DNA of 64,000 bases from Trichopria drosophilae. Its lineage: Eukaryota; Arthropoda; Insecta; Hymenoptera; Diapriidae. The notes below the pieces were generated by a model. That model was not told where the DNA came from, ran no database searches, and saw only the letters and a list, made by a program, of their open reading frames with translations. Within the stretch, counting starts at the first letter, position 1. Each line of letters opens with the position of its first letter. The DNA lies in NCBI GenBank assembly GCA_030407085.1, contig CM059582.1:138191001-138255000 (forward strand), read 5' to 3'. Below are positions 45,425-57,992 of this stretch, one piece after another. A program made the translations under genes and the position numbers.

Positions 45425-46530
45425 ATTAACATCTTTCCCAATACTCAAATTTTGTCAGGTATTAAGCATCAGTTAATAAAATTCATGAATTCGGTGCTTG
45501 ATGACAGTGCCATGAACTCTTATACTTAAGGCCTACATTACAAAGTTATAATTTACCAAGTAATTACTTTTACGACCCCAGTAAACGAAGAAAGATAGAA
45601 AGGAAAGGAATTTCAATGTATAGAAAAGTGACATGATTTTAATTCCTTTCAATTCCTTTATTGACCACGAATTCCTTTCTATCGCTTTTCATTTACTGGG
45701 TGGTCAAAAAAGTTTTGAGGGGATTAATTGTATCGCTGAAAAGTATTTCATAAAAGTAATTTGTTATTCGAGTATAAATATATAATGAATAAGAACAGCT
45801 TTTATTGTATGCTGAAGTTTGGTTTTAAATTCAGCTTCGACAACAAAATTTCATGAATCCTGCCCTCGGTGATAGTTTGAATGACTGTAAGATTTAATCT
45901 CTAAAAATATTTTAATATAGTTGGATTACTTACATGCAGCTGGAAAAACTTGTAGATTACAATTTTTTATTGTCAAGACTGCATATCAGACAAAACTTGA
46001 GTACACATAAAATCTTTTCTTATTGATTGTACGTTTATACTCAAAGGACAAATTAAGTTTGTGAAATACTTTTCAGCGACACCATAAATCACCTCAAAGC
46101 TTGTTTAACCACGTGAAAGTAATCAATCTGTAAATTACAACTTCGTAGGTCTTAAATGTAATAATTATTGACAATCCCATCAAGCACCACATTCAAGAAT
46201 TTTATTAACCGAGGCTCATTCCCTGACTAAATTTGAGCATTTGTAAAGGTGTTCATCAATGATTAAATATTTGTATTGAAATTGAAAATTTCATGAGATA
46301 CTTTTAGCGAAACTTGAAAACAATTAAAAATTTTGTCAAATATATATAAGTAAGCAAACGACATTGAACAGTTTTTAGAGATTAAATATGAATATCATTA
46401 AGAAAAGCTTTTATCTGCACTTAAGTTTGGGCTGATATAAAGCATCAACTACAAAATTTCATGAATCCTGCACTCTGTGACAGTTTGAACGACTTCATTA
46501 TATTTAATCTCTAAAATATTTTTGATTTAC
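45425..46530. repeat. Cluster of four related repeat units in alternating orientation
   Basis: Units centred at about 45490, 45860, 46190 and 46465 share AAAATTTCATGAATCCTGC or AATTCATGAATTCGGTGCTT-type cores. 45770-45930 and 46370-46530 are direct repeats of about 160 bp; 45450-45560 and 46120-46225 are inverted. A separate hairpin, CCAGTAAACGAAGAAAGATA and its inverse, lies at 45576-45706. Confidence 0.6.
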
Positions 46531-46753
46531 TGTTATTACTTCTACAGACTAGAAAAGTTTTTAGGTGATTCTTTTACTATTTTTTATATACATTATATTT
46601 TTAAAATTAAAAAAAAATTGCAAATTCATCTTTGTTTATGTAGTTTTTTCTGCCTCGATCTACATTACTGAAATAAGGTTTGTAAGGTACATATAAAAAT
46701 CAAAAGATAATAAACAAATATTATGAATTTTTGTAAATAATTTTTTTTATTTA

Positions 46754-49700
46754 TCATACATCATATCTAGTAACAATATAGTAATCATCGTTTTCTTTTT
46801 TTATATATACACATGGATCAACTCTTGGCACATGATCTGCATGGATCAATGTATCAGCTTCATTATTGCCGTAGAGTTTGAAGGCGTACTGATGTTCATC
46901 AAATGAAATCATTTGCAGTGTACTAATAAATAAATATATATGATTTTTTATTTCATAAATTTTTTGTATCTTAGCAAATTTTGGCTCGCCTTCACTATTT
47001 ACCTCTGAAAAGAAGACAGTGCCCTTTAAAAACTTTTTTCCATTTATAGTAATAAATGTTAACGATTTTGCATTAACTGAACTTTGGATATTAGGGAGAA
47101 TTTTTTTTATTTCGGTAGCATGTATATTTGTTTCATCATCCGGACCCAATGTAATATCGCTTTGTGGACTTATAAAAAATTCTTTCATATACGACACTTG
47201 TAACTGGTTTCTAATACCGATTGTCAAAGAAAGATTCTTTGAAGATGATGTACCAGCAACAATGTCTTTGAGGTAAGTATGCTTGCGTTCGAAAGCCATT
47301 CCCCAAAAATGAATCAGGGGTCCATTTTGTTCCATGATTCGTGGTATGTGAATCATGAAATGACCCTTCGGTTTTAGGTTTCCAAATAATTTTATATATA
47401 ATTCATGTTGTTTTATGTATTCTTTTACAATAATCACATCTGATCTAACAAATCTTGGTGCCGTAACGATCCCAATTATCTTTCTGAGTAAAATATACAA
47501 TGTCCAAGATCTACTAGTTTTTGGAATTAAATTGCCGATCATAATTCCCAAATATCTGCTTAAACAAAGCATTTCGGCTGCACTTTGCTTTAATTTAATT
47601 TTTGTACTTGATCCTAATATAGCTTTTTCTGTTGAAGTGCATTGTTCTATAAAAATCGGCCTTGGTTTATTGGATATTTCTATTTCACTGTAATCAAAAT
47701 TTTTTATTCTATTATTTATAATATCGAGTGACACAACTTTTTTCACACAAATTAAATTTGTTAATATTTTAGAAATTGTATCATTAACAACTCCTTCAAA
47801 TAAGTCATGCATGATATCAAGGGATTGATTTTCAGTGATGTGGAAGTTACTCAGGCGATTAAAGATGCATTCTTCTTTTATACCTTCTGTTTTGTTTTTT
47901 AAGTCGTTTGCATAATTGTCTTTCGTCCTTATAACAGATGGACGTTCTTCTGTCAATGTTTTACATTCATCTGATGTCGCCCGACATATACGGCAATATT
48001 GTTTTGCTGTAAAACCTTCAACAAATCCACAAACGCTGTTTACTCCCAAATTATCTCCTACAAAAAGAGCTAGTTCAAAATGCACAGTTTGCATTGATCC
48101 GTTTACGTTTACTGTAAGGGGTCTTCCATAAACCACGTGGCCCTAAATTGCCTACTTTTTGACCCCCCCCCCCCTCCCCCACGTGGCTTATCATGGCGTT
48201 TGACCGACTCCCCCCCGGCAGGAACGTGGTTTTTTCAATTTTTTTTTTATTTCTTATTTGTTAAGCACATTATATCGGCGGCTCTTACGAAGAACGCTCT
48301 AATTCATTTTGTAATGAAGAAAGCTCTATTTCAGATCTCACCACGAAGAATGCTTTATGTTAGATGTCACTACGAAGAACGCTCAATTACTAAATAAGTT
48401 TTTTTAGTTAAATCCTGACATATTATGTTTTTCATAATAAATTTAGAAATGGAGCGTTTTTCACCATAAATTTGACATAGAGCGTTCTTTGTAAGAGCCA
48501 CATCGAGTATATATTACAAATAATTTTAAATTATATAAAAACCTTCCTGAAATGGCATAAATTCTAGCGTTTATTTACATCAATAATTTTTATAGAAAGC
48601 AGGAATGAATTTGTATGCAACAGTGTATCGTATAGTATTGAAGCCTCCTCTTTCCGAATCTGAATTCCATTTTCCAATATCTGGTGTTGTCGAAAGAACA
48701 TTTGCTGTCACAAAATCCCATCACGGAAGGTGGCATAAATAGTTGTACTTTTAACATAAATTTTTTAAATATTTAAAAACTAACGTGATCATTACAAAAT
48801 GGCGACCGCAATGTCAAATTTCATTTAAAAACTTAACAAATTTTTTTCTTGAAAACTATGGACTTTAGTGAAAACTTTCTAAGAACAATTATATTTCAGA
48901 ATAAGTTAAAGAATACTCTCAAATTTTTCAGAACGTATGGATACAATTTTTTATTTTTCGAAAATTCGAAAAATCGAAATTTTTAAAAAAGTCATTTAAA
49001 AATCTGAAAAAATTTGAGAGTATTCTTTAACCAATTTTAAAGTATTTTTGTTGTAAGAAAATTTGTTCCAAAGTCTACAGTTTTCAAGAAAAACAATTAT
49101 TAGTCTTGAAACCTAGGAAAGTGTAATAATTTTTTTTTCTTGAAAACTATAAGCTTAAAAAAAAATTTACGAAGAACAAAAATGTTTTAAAATTGGCTAG
49201 AGAATACTCTCAAATTTTTTCAGATTTTTTAAATGACTTTTTTAAGTGAAGTAGAATTAACTTTTACAGTAAAAATTTTAAATTTTGGCTTTATATATAT
49301 TTTATATTTTAATTTTTAAATTCCAAATAAAAACCACGTGGCACAGCTTCAACCCCCCCCCCCCCTCTTCCCTCACATGGCTCTGTATAGCCTTTTGTCA
49401 GACCCCCCCTCACCCCACATGGGCCACGTGGTTTATGGAAGACCCCTAATTCCTATTTTACTTAAACACTCTAAATCATTCATTACTGCTTTAAATATTG
49501 CTTCATTACCACAAATTAATTTATTATACGAATGGTATATTGTTGCAACAAAAATACTACTAAGTTTTGAAACTAGATGTGGAGGAAGACACGGAATTGA
49601 CCCATATACACCTCCAAATTTTTGTTCTCCCGAATGGGAACCTAGAGGGTTTCCAGTTTCAAAATCATCCGCAAATAGAATAAAAGGCAGTATACATTGG

Positions 49701-50285
49701 TTGTTAACATTAGAAGCGTATTTTTTCCACAAACTTCCTTGCATTATATTTGAAATTACATCTGTCTCATTTTTAAGTAATGCTACATATTTTATAATAC
49801 TGGTATAAACTCCGGGCAATTCCAAGAAAATGTTTAATGTCTGTACTAATGGTAAATGAACAGCAAAAATCGGTTTTTCTATTCGTAATAAATTTTCCAT
49901 TTCATTTCTTTCACCTAGTTTAAACTGTTTGGGATACTGAAAGGCACTATCGCGTGTGTATGTTTGAAATCGTAAATGCTCAGACTTCAAATTTGCAAAA
50001 GGAAACTTATTTTCCTCTAAGACTGTGTAGATTTTTCCTTGTAATTTACCATCAATATTTCCTAACTGCTTTTCCATTTCCAATTGTAAAAACGGTACAA
50101 ATATATTAGAAATAAAATCAATTTTCCCCAATTATCTTCTGCGAACGTGAAGTTGTAATAGAGGGAGCAACATCACCACTTTTAGCATTAGATGCGTGCT
50201 TTAAAAGCATAAAATGTTTACGGAAGGAGTTTCCAAAAGCCTCATCAACGGTGTGGCAATTGAGGACATGGATCTTAAAAGGGGT
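46754..50285 (-). pseudogene. EnSpm/CACTA-like transposase pseudogene interrupted by a MITE
   Basis: Two frames, 50131-49433 and 48136-46754, are parts of one protein. The first ends in a block with ILPFILFADDFETGNPLGSH and GVYGSIPCLPPHLVSKL; the second resumes with NGSMQTVHFELALFVGDNLG, CRICRA, DIMHDLFEGV and FMIHIPRIMEQNGP...WGMAFERKH. The H-P-GPL-W-MxFExKH block is typical of EnSpm/CACTA-type transposases widespread in insect genomes. The break is exactly the MITE 48118-49446; the frames are in register once the MITE and one TAA copy are removed. Upstream, about 50130-50285 encodes VDEAFGNSFRKHFMLLKHAS in a frame that joins after a one-base shift near 50128, so a second lesion exists. The very N-terminus is not visible. 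C-terminal stop at 46754. Confidence 0.75.
48118..49446. mobile_element. 1329-bp MITE with TAA duplication inside the transposase gene
   Basis: Left end GGGGTCTTCCATAAACCACG and right end CGTGGTTTATGGAAGACCCC are perfect inverse copies, flanked by TAA on both sides (48115-48117, 49447-49449). A 3-bp TWA target suggests PIF/Harbinger mobilisation. The interior has C runs near both ends. It also has a nested hairpin (48279-48500; GGCTCTTACGAAGAACGCTC and its inverse) and an inner inverted pair (48988-49245; AAAATTTGAGAGTATTCT type). No transposase is encoded. Confidence 0.88.
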
Positions 50286-50591
50286 CGCGCTCTCAAACGG
50301 TCGTCACGCGTAACAATGAAATCTAAGGGAGACTTTATTCAATAAATGTTGTTGACTTGAACTCGTCATATCTCCTCAAAAACTGCATGAAAAATTCTGA
50401 AATTTTCAGGGTACATGCACAAGATAGTAGCGAAACAGATAGGTGTAGTTAAGTTAACAAAATATCTACCGAATTGTTAATAATAATTAACAAAAGTAGA
50501 AGTAAATTGAATTCGCCGTTTGCGAGCTATATCGAGAAAAAGTGTGTTACAAAATTTACGTTAGAGAAAACTTCCAGTGGGAAAGTTGTTC

Positions 50592-51350
50592 GTCGATGTA
50601 TGACGAAGATTTCTGCGAAGTTTCAAATTTCTTGAAACTAAGATGCGTTAATTATACGTTATTATCTAAAAAACGCGTGGGGTGCTGATGCAGGGGATTC
50701 TGCACGCTTCATTTCATACACCACATACAAGGAACATACGAAGAACAAAACATTCTGTATAAATTTATGATTGATATTGATTATAAATTAATACTTATTA
50801 GTTAATTAGCAATTTATATTATATTAATATTAGATGTCATATTTTTAAACTTTCCGCCTCTTCTATTATACGACAACAATGTTTTACAAGTTCATGCACG
50901 TCGAGTCCCGTAAGGGAAGGGAAGTGTTTTGTCTTATGAAATATTGTATTTAATATTATAATAAGTATTTTTCATAACGTGATCAGTAAATTTTGTTTAT
51001 AATGAGCGACAAAAACAATAATTCAAGAAGAACGGGAAGAAAAAGCCATAGCGATTCCTGTAAACCTTTGATGTCTGAAAGGAAATAACTAATCTGCGTT
51101 GAAAAAGTACTGTACACAAATTAAAAATACAACAAAATATTATTAAGTCTATAAATAAAGTAATATTAATCATAAATGTATACAGAATGTTTTGTTCTTC
51201 GTATGTTCCTTGTATGTGGTGTATGAAATGAAGCGCGCAGAATCCCCTGCATCAGCGCCCCACGCGTTTTTTAGATAATAACGTATAATTAACGCATCTT
51301 AGTTTCAAGAAATTTAAAACTTCGCAGAAATCTTCGTCATACATTGACGA
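50592..51350. repeat. 759-bp foldback element with arms of about 200 bp
   Basis: The left arm (50592-50790), with TCTAAAAAACGCGTGGGG and GATGCAGGGGATTCTGCACG, is mirrored by the right arm (51160-51350) with very few differences. The loop of about 370 bases is AT-rich and non-coding. High arm identity suggests a fairly young insertion. Confidence 0.85.
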
Positions 51351-51894
51351 AATTAAACAGTTTTTGTGCTATAATCTTAACCATAAGATGCAATGGAATA
51401 ATGTTTACTGATTTTTAAATATTTCGGCTGTAATAGTATGAAAAAAATCGTTCTATATAATCGAAAAAAATTCAATAAAATCGTTCCAAAATTGCTGCAG
51501 AAGTTTTATTTTACAACCTCCTTAAGGGGAAGCTAAATACTGACGCGCAGTTTTACTCAAATTCGCTTTTACCGACACCATATTTTCGTTGAAAAGTGTA
51601 TGTTTCAGGGGGAATTCTCAAGATATTACTATTTTAGGGCGCTTTTACAGTATCGAACTACATTATTTATATAAATAGCAAACGATTAAAACAATAAAGA
51701 AAGAGAATTCGCAAGAATAAAGTTTGTAGTAAACAAACCGATTTCGTTGATTTTTGTTCTAAACTCGTGTTAAATTTATAAAAGAGCCCTAAAATAAAAT
51801 TCACTTAGAAAAGTCGTTTAGTAACTCTGTAATTTGCATTTTTCACATTAGGAAGTGAAGTTATTGACCGAGTAGCTTTAACAGAGGGTTCGAA
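51351..51894. other. AT-rich sequence, nothing recognised
   Basis: No supported feature. Confidence 0.4.
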
Positions 51895-52246
51895 AGTGGT
51901 CTGCCGATTAGGTAGTAATTTACGCTAAAAAATGTAAATTAAAAATGATTAAATCTACTTTTCAAAATTCGGGCTCTGTAAGGGCAATTCTAACCACTTT
52001 ATATGATTTGATAAAAAATATCGAATAAATTCGTTGCGAATTGACCGAGAATTATCGGAAATAAATGATTTTTCCTTATTTCCGAAAATTCTCAATCAAT
52101 TTTCGGCGATTGTCTTGGATATTGTTTGGGAGACCATGTATAGTGAGTAGAATTGCCCTTACAGAGCCCAAATTTGGAAAAACCGATTCAATAATTTTTA
52201 ATTTATATTTTCAGTGTAAATTCCTACATTATCGGCGGAGCACTTT
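51895..52246. repeat. 350-bp inverted-repeat MITE
   Basis: GTCTGCCGATTAGGTAGTAA...GGGCTCTGTAAGGGCAATTC is mirrored by GAATTGCCCTTACAGAGCCC...CCTACATTATCGGCGGAGCA. Arms of about 100 bp are about four-fifths identical by eye. Confidence 0.75.
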
Positions 52247-52572
52247 AGAACCTCTTTAAAAGAAAAAACCACATAAAATACGTTTCGGCCTCCATATGTG
52301 CCATCTTCAGAATCGAATATAAGTGTCAATTACCATGCGAAATTATAAGGCTAGGTGTGTGAGGCACATGTTCTGGATCGTTTCATCCCGGTTTGGGTAC
52401 ATATTCATAAAATTTTGTTAAAAAAAAACTCGAATGAAACAAATGTTACAGAATATGTGCTTACGACAAACTGTCACTTTGAAAACTGTCGCATTTCCAT
52501 AGATATAGAAATTCAGATATAATTGCTGTTTATACAAAGATTATCTTAATACATATAAGCTTAAATGAAGTA

Positions 52573-52879
52573 CAGTAGTCCTTCTCTTATTCTAATTCCT
52601 CTTATTCTAACTTCTTCTCTTATTATAATTTTTTCACTTCTTCTAATCTAATTTCATGCATACAAGATAACCTAAAAAACTGTTTTTAAAAACAAAAACA
52701 TTTAACAATAAGTCAATTCGGTTATCTGTCTAATAAATATATTGTGTAAATTAACATTGATGTAAAAACCCCTCACAAGATCCTAGAAAAGTGCAAACGT
52801 TTTTGGCGGCAAATTAGAATACGAGAAGGAGACGCCATCTTGCCTGTCTGGACAAATTAGAATAAGAGAAGGGCTACTG
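52573..52879. mobile_element. 307-bp pogo/Tigger-type MITE
   Basis: CAGTAGTCCTTCTCTTATTC and its inverse GAATAAGAGAAGGGCTACTG, flanked by TA (52571-52572, 52880-52881). The CAGTAGTCC start is the usual terminus of pogo/Tigger-like elements. Non-coding. Confidence 0.82.
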
Positions 52880-52917
52880 TACTTAAAATTTTTTAAATTT
52901 GCGGTAGTGAAACTTTC

Positions 52918-53495
52918 ATATAGCGTATTCGGGCGGACTGCATCGCCTGCACTGTTTCTGCACCGTTTTTGCACCGCTTCTGGAGACTCCACGGAATAGT
53001 GCTAAACATATTTGTCCTTTTAAGAGTGGCTCTGATGCGATGTTTGGTGGCCAAAGTTGGAACCTTTGTGAGCCAGAAAGACGTCGTTTAAATTTGAGGG
53101 TCAGAATCAAAACACTCAAAACATGAATCCTTTAACTATTTCAATGAATTTCACAAACCATTTTCAATATACATATTTTAATAATTCACCGAATGTAATT
53201 AAAGGATTCATATTTCGAGTGTTTTGATTGTGACCCTGAAATTTAAACGTCGTCTTTCGGGCTTACAAAGTTTCGAACTTTGGCCACCAGACGTCGTATC
53301 GAAGACATTTAACACAGAGTCCCTTACACTAGAGGGACTCTAATTTAACAGGGCGAATAGCGTATTCTGGCGGGCTGCACCAGCCACACCGTTTCTGCAC
53401 TTTTTCAGTGCACGTGTTCGGGCGGTGAACAACTCACACTCATACGCTATAGTTTAGCATGCATGTATTCCGTGGAGTCTCCAAAAGCGGTGCTT
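52918..53495. repeat. Nested inverted repeats sharing CTGGAGACTCCACGGAATA
   Basis: Outer: 52974-53003 is inverted at 53465-53495. Inner: TTGGTGGCCAAAGTTGGAAC...AACACTCAAAACATGAATCC (53050-53130) is inverted at 53200-53292. TAGCGTATTCGGGCGG-like words recur at 52920 and, slightly changed, 53353. It looks like an old composite foldback element. Confidence 0.65.
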
Positions 53496-53973
53496 ATTTA
53501 ATTAATAATTTTCTTGGTAATCTTTCAGAAAAGTGTATTCCACAAAGCAAACAAAAAACAAGGTACAGTATTACATACTACAGATCAGTTGAGGTGCTGT
53601 CAGTCATGGTGTAGAAAATGATAAGGTTTGAACGAGTTTGAGATTTGTAAAAACTCGTATGGATTATTACTAAATAGTAATAATCTTTTTTAAAAAATAT
53701 GAAGGCATTTTTAAATTAGAAAGTTCTTCATCCAAGCTGAAACGTAATCAAATTTGTTCTTATAAAACATTTAAGTCTGAATTTCAATATATTGGTGGCA
53801 AAAGTGTGTTCTTTATTTTCATTTGTTTCTCTTTTTCTTGTATCATAATGTTTATGTTTTCATTTATGAATTATGCTCTTCTTATGGTATAAGATAAAAA
53901 AAATAAGATAAAAATTTCTTCAATTTTAAATAAAATTTTGATCAAATTAATTATGAAAAAATACTTTCTACTT
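53496..53973. other. AT-rich sequence, nothing recognised
   Basis: No supported feature. Confidence 0.4.
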
Positions 53974-54303
53974 CTATGTCTTAATGTGCACAAACATTTT
54001 TGATAAACATTTCAGATGAGAGCAGGTACTTTTCCCATGCATAAATGGAAAATATAAAATAACAAACGGAACGCATTCCAGCATTACTGTATTAATTAAT
54101 ATTGAGTTCATACAACTATACTGTACCTTATTAAATATTATAAAAGAATCTGCAACTTCCTGAACACTCGCTTTCCAGGGATTAAGCTTCTTATTTCTTG
54201 TTGCTATGCACTGATGTGCTCCCAGTAAATACGGCAGTAGAAACAATGCCACAATTTTCTGATGTATTGCAATTAAGAATAATAATATAATTGATGAATT
54301 CAA
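53974..54303 (-). pseudogene. Fragment of a repetitive insect protein family
   Basis: The frame shows LFLLPYLLG, then NPWKASVQEVADSFIIF. I recall a pattern LLPYLIP..WKPSVxESKKSFIIHV from an abundant, transposon-associated family in insect genomes that lacks a clear functional name. The following VPFVILYFP may correspond to that family's PYIILVGP block. It is probably one exon or fragment of the same relic as 55740-56057. Identification is from memory and moderate. Confidence 0.45.
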
Positions 54304-54388
54304 AAATTCTGTTCAAGTTGAACATGCACATACATAGAATTTAGCAATTATTTTAACATGTTAAAAATTTAGCTGTAATAACTAATTA

Positions 54389-54687
54389 AATACAAATAAT
54401 GCGGCTTATGCCCTGCAATGTGATTTTGTTCCACGACACCACTTGGGTGCTCGTAATGGAACTCTATATTACAATATAGCACAGACGGAAGATATTTAAA
54501 AATTTTTAGTTTATCATCAGACGAAAGAGAGAGATTCTACCCATTAAAAATGGAAAGAAGCTTTCTCTGGCATTTCATCCCGGTATGCACTCACTGGAAT
54601 CATCAGCAAGGCTCTGTGGTGCATATATCTGCCTTGTACGCCGTTGCTACAATTTCATTGCAGGGCATAAGCCGCATTATTTGTATT
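54389..54687. mobile_element. 299-bp TA-flanked MITE
   Basis: AATACAAATAATGCGGCTTA and its inverse (ends TAAGCCGCATTATTTGTATT), continuing through TGCCCTGCAATG, with TA on both sides (54387-54388, 54688-54689). Non-coding. Confidence 0.85.
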
Positions 54688-54689
54688 TA

Positions 54690-55739
54690 GTCATTTAGAT
54701 TTTCAACCTGCATAAAAATTGTTTGATTATTTATGTAATAACTATTAATTTAATTTATCATGACTTGAAACTTTTTTGTTTTATTATTTTAGTATAATTC
54801 AATAAATTAAGAAACATAAATTTTTCACAATAAAATTGGTATATCTCAATTACTTTTATTTAATTTGGATTTCCTTTCTTTAACATAACTGTACATTATC
54901 AAAAGATACTTCTGTAACAATTTTCTAATCGATACTTGATTTCTGATCATAATTTATACATCCATTGTAAGATGCACTGTTAAAATTAGATTTACGCTTC
55001 AATATACTATAAAATGAAAATTTACTGAATATGGTCTGACATTATTGGATCTTTCATGAATTTACTGATGTCGGGAAACTCAAGTATATATTAAATGCAA
55101 ACATAAATTTCGTTTGGGTCCTGGAAATAAAGATTAGGAAAAAGAGGTATATTCCCTCTTTAGTGGCTAACTCAAAATTAACTCAAAGTTAACCTTCCAA
55201 AAGATTTAGTGACAAGTTACATTTCAGATAAAGTTTTGGAGACCACAAACTATTTTCTCAATGCCGTTTTTTGATAGGCTGTAAATGATGACTACAAATA
55301 TTTTGTTATGCTACAGAGCCCAGAAATAAAAGTCTTTTTAGTCATACGTGAATGATGTAAATAATTTCTTATTATTAGTATACGAACCTTCATTTTGTAA
55401 AGGGCTTATTAGTGCGTAGAATCGTTTGAACATCTAAGTTTTTTCGTCTTGAGTTCGCAATAGAAATGATTAATTTTGAAATTATTGACCAATTTTCAGA
55501 AAAATTACCTACTTCTTGTCCGAATAATTGAACAAAGTCAATGTGGAGCTGGAAATTGCAGTTTTAAAATTATTATCAGGAGGCGCTGTATATAGATTAT
55601 TTCTTTAATAATACATACCAAATGACAATCCTTCTGATGACACAATGCAGGAAAGGCTGTGAAAATTTCTGATATCGATTTACCCTCTTAAAATGATCCC
55701 CTAATGTCAAATGTTTTATTCCACTTCTCTATAAAGTTG
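54690..55739. other. AT-rich sequence, nothing recognised
   Basis: Lies between two fragments of one repetitive family and may be an intron or decayed coding sequence. Confidence 0.4.
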
Positions 55740-56057
55740 TCATCTGGAGTGCTTTCTAAAAGTTAAGTTCAATATCAATCTTCTAAAATATATAGCGTTA
55801 ATCAAGTTTTTTTTACCATCAGTTCTTCTGCGTTTTTTAATATTCAAGAACCCTAAAGTTATTGCAGCCAACCTTAATTTTTTATACTTATTGTAAAGTA
55901 TACTTCTTGCGCACACAGGTCCAGAAGCAGTTTTGGTACTTTCTGTGTAGTACCTTTGAGGAGTATCAATAGAAAATAATTCCGTTATTTTAGCAGCAAG
56001 ACACTTGAACCTCACTTTCCTTATACTTAAAGAAGAAAATAAACAAACCATGCACAT
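55740..56057 (-). pseudogene. N-terminal fragment of the same repetitive family
   Basis: The frame contains AAKITELFSIDTPQRYYTES and VCARSILYNKYKKLRLAAIT, then LGFLNIKKR. I recall the arrangement (LF..E....YY....G.LYN.Y.N.R..L...GL) from the N-terminus of the family whose middle part is at 53974-54303. Order and strand agree with one gene reading leftward. Confidence 0.45.
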
Positions 56058-56385
56058 TATTTTAAGAGATGTTTAAAGTTGTAAATTAGTGTTCATCATT
56101 AGAAAATTTTTCCAGTGCAGGAAAACTCAACTCAAAATTGTAGAATAGTTACTTCATTTCCCAACAAACGATAACGAATTAAAGCGAATTTATCCGTTCG
56201 ATACCCACAACAATGTTGTCTTTCTCTATTATTAAAACAGGGTGTCCAGTGGACCTGGAAAACCTGGAAGTCCTGGAAATGACCTGGAATTTTTCAGACC
56301 TGGAAAAAACCTGGAAATAGCCTGGAATTTTTTTCCTTGACCTGGAAATTTTTAAAATGGCCGGAGCTCAAAGTTCCGAAAACAA

Positions 56386-57274
56386 AAATGACAAAAAATT
56401 TTTCTTGAAAAGAACAAGAATCTCCTTTCTCCAAAAGAGGTTAAAATTGGTTACGAGGCACAAGATTCTCTCAACAAATTAAAAGATCTCACAAGTTTAG
56501 AAAAACTGACTTTCAAAAATCAGTGCCGTGAGTGCTACCAAACAGTGGTCGTAAAATTATTCGAAAAGTCACCATTAAAATTTTCATTAGTCAAAGGCCT
56601 TTCGTGTTTGGCCCCGTCGAATGTACTAGATAAAAACGTAGCTCAGAAACGTCTCGAGATTACTTTGCGCAAATTAGTCGAAACGAAACAAATGTTGGGT
56701 TCTACTGCTGATGCAGTGGACATTGAATTCAAACAACTTTGTGCAAAACCGACAACGACAGTGCAGATGAAGACCTTCGATCGAGCAACGATGCGCCTGG
56801 ACCATTTTTGGGTCAAAATCATTTCTGAACAAGGCGAGGAGAATTATGTTCATTTGTCGATGTTTCTGAGAAAAATACTCATTTTATCTCACGGTAACGC
56901 TGCCTTAGAAAGATCTTTCTCTATAAATAAAGAATGTATAGTAGAAAACCAACCCGAAAAGTCGTTGATTGCGCAAAGAATCATTATCGACTCGATTAAC
57001 AAGGCTGGAGGGTTGAAAATCTACGCCGTTACAAAAAATTTAATTCATTACGCACGAAGTGCACATTCGCGGTATAAAGAAGCACAAGAAAAACTTAAAA
57101 AAAGAAAAAGATGAAGAAACTAACGAACACGCAGCAAGAAAACGGAGAGCTGCAGTTGTAAAAGAATTAGAAGCAAAAAAATCGAAAGTGATGACCGAGG
57201 CTTTGAAGGAGTCTGCTCGAATTGAAGAAGAAATATTAAAAGAGAAAAATTCAACTCTTGTGAAAGACGTTTAA
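56386..57274 (+). pseudogene. hAT-type transposase, C-terminal remnant
   Basis: An open frame from about 56386 has no ATG near its start and continues to 57114. A second register (57059-57274) continues the protein after a frameshift near 57100. The block LSHGNAALERSFSINKECIV, then ENQPEKSLIAQRIIIDSI, is the hAT C-terminal dimerisation-type motif (hATC) known from many animal hAT relatives. It is followed by a basic coiled-coil tail rich in Lys and Glu. The N-terminal BED finger and most of the catalytic core are missing, so this is an internally deleted relic. It lies just left of the insertion at 57283. Confidence 0.7.
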
Positions 57275-57992
57275 CAGAATATGGGACATTCTTTTACAAA
57301 TCGAACGGATTTCGTAAAAAATATTGGTCGACATTTTTTATTTGCTTCTAATTTTTTTTATGCGTTCCTTATACAAAAAAAAGTCGACACGTGTTTCTGG
57401 ATTTTTTTTTTAATCAATATTTTCGAAAATATGGCGGTTTGAAATTTGTAATACTCTCCAATTCTGCACTGTTTGAAATTGCCATAACTCCGGTTCTATT
57501 TATCCGAGTGACTTCAGCCGGGGCTCATTTTAAAGGTAATGCAATTGTCTTTATTTCTATATGCGTAGTTTTTAAAATTGTTGCTAAACAGCGATTGTTA
57601 TAAACAATTGAATATTAGAAAGTCCATTTACTGCTCGAGGCCGACAGTATACAAATTTTATTATTGCACCATTGAATTCCTCGGGAAATTTCCTACAAGA
57701 AACATATTTTTCCAGAATGGCGATTTCACATCTACTATGTCAAATAAATTAATTTCCGACGGCAGATTACGCTCCGTAGCGCGTAGCGCTATGGTAAGAC
57801 GAGAGAACACGCGTAACGAGTTGCGCAGTACGTGCGTTCTTCTAGTAAAGGGTACAAATTGTTACAAACATTACTAGTGTGGTATTAATAGTAATAAAAG
57901 TCATATGTTATAATGGATAATAATATTGTTGATAAATTGAAAGTCATTTATGGGAATAAAGTAGACGCAATCACTTTATTTGCTTTGTACTG

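Noticed and set aside
57391..57877. Frames of 70 and 99 residues repeated at 60683-61271
   Set aside because: They are mirrored in the two arms of the long-TIR element and have no protein motif.
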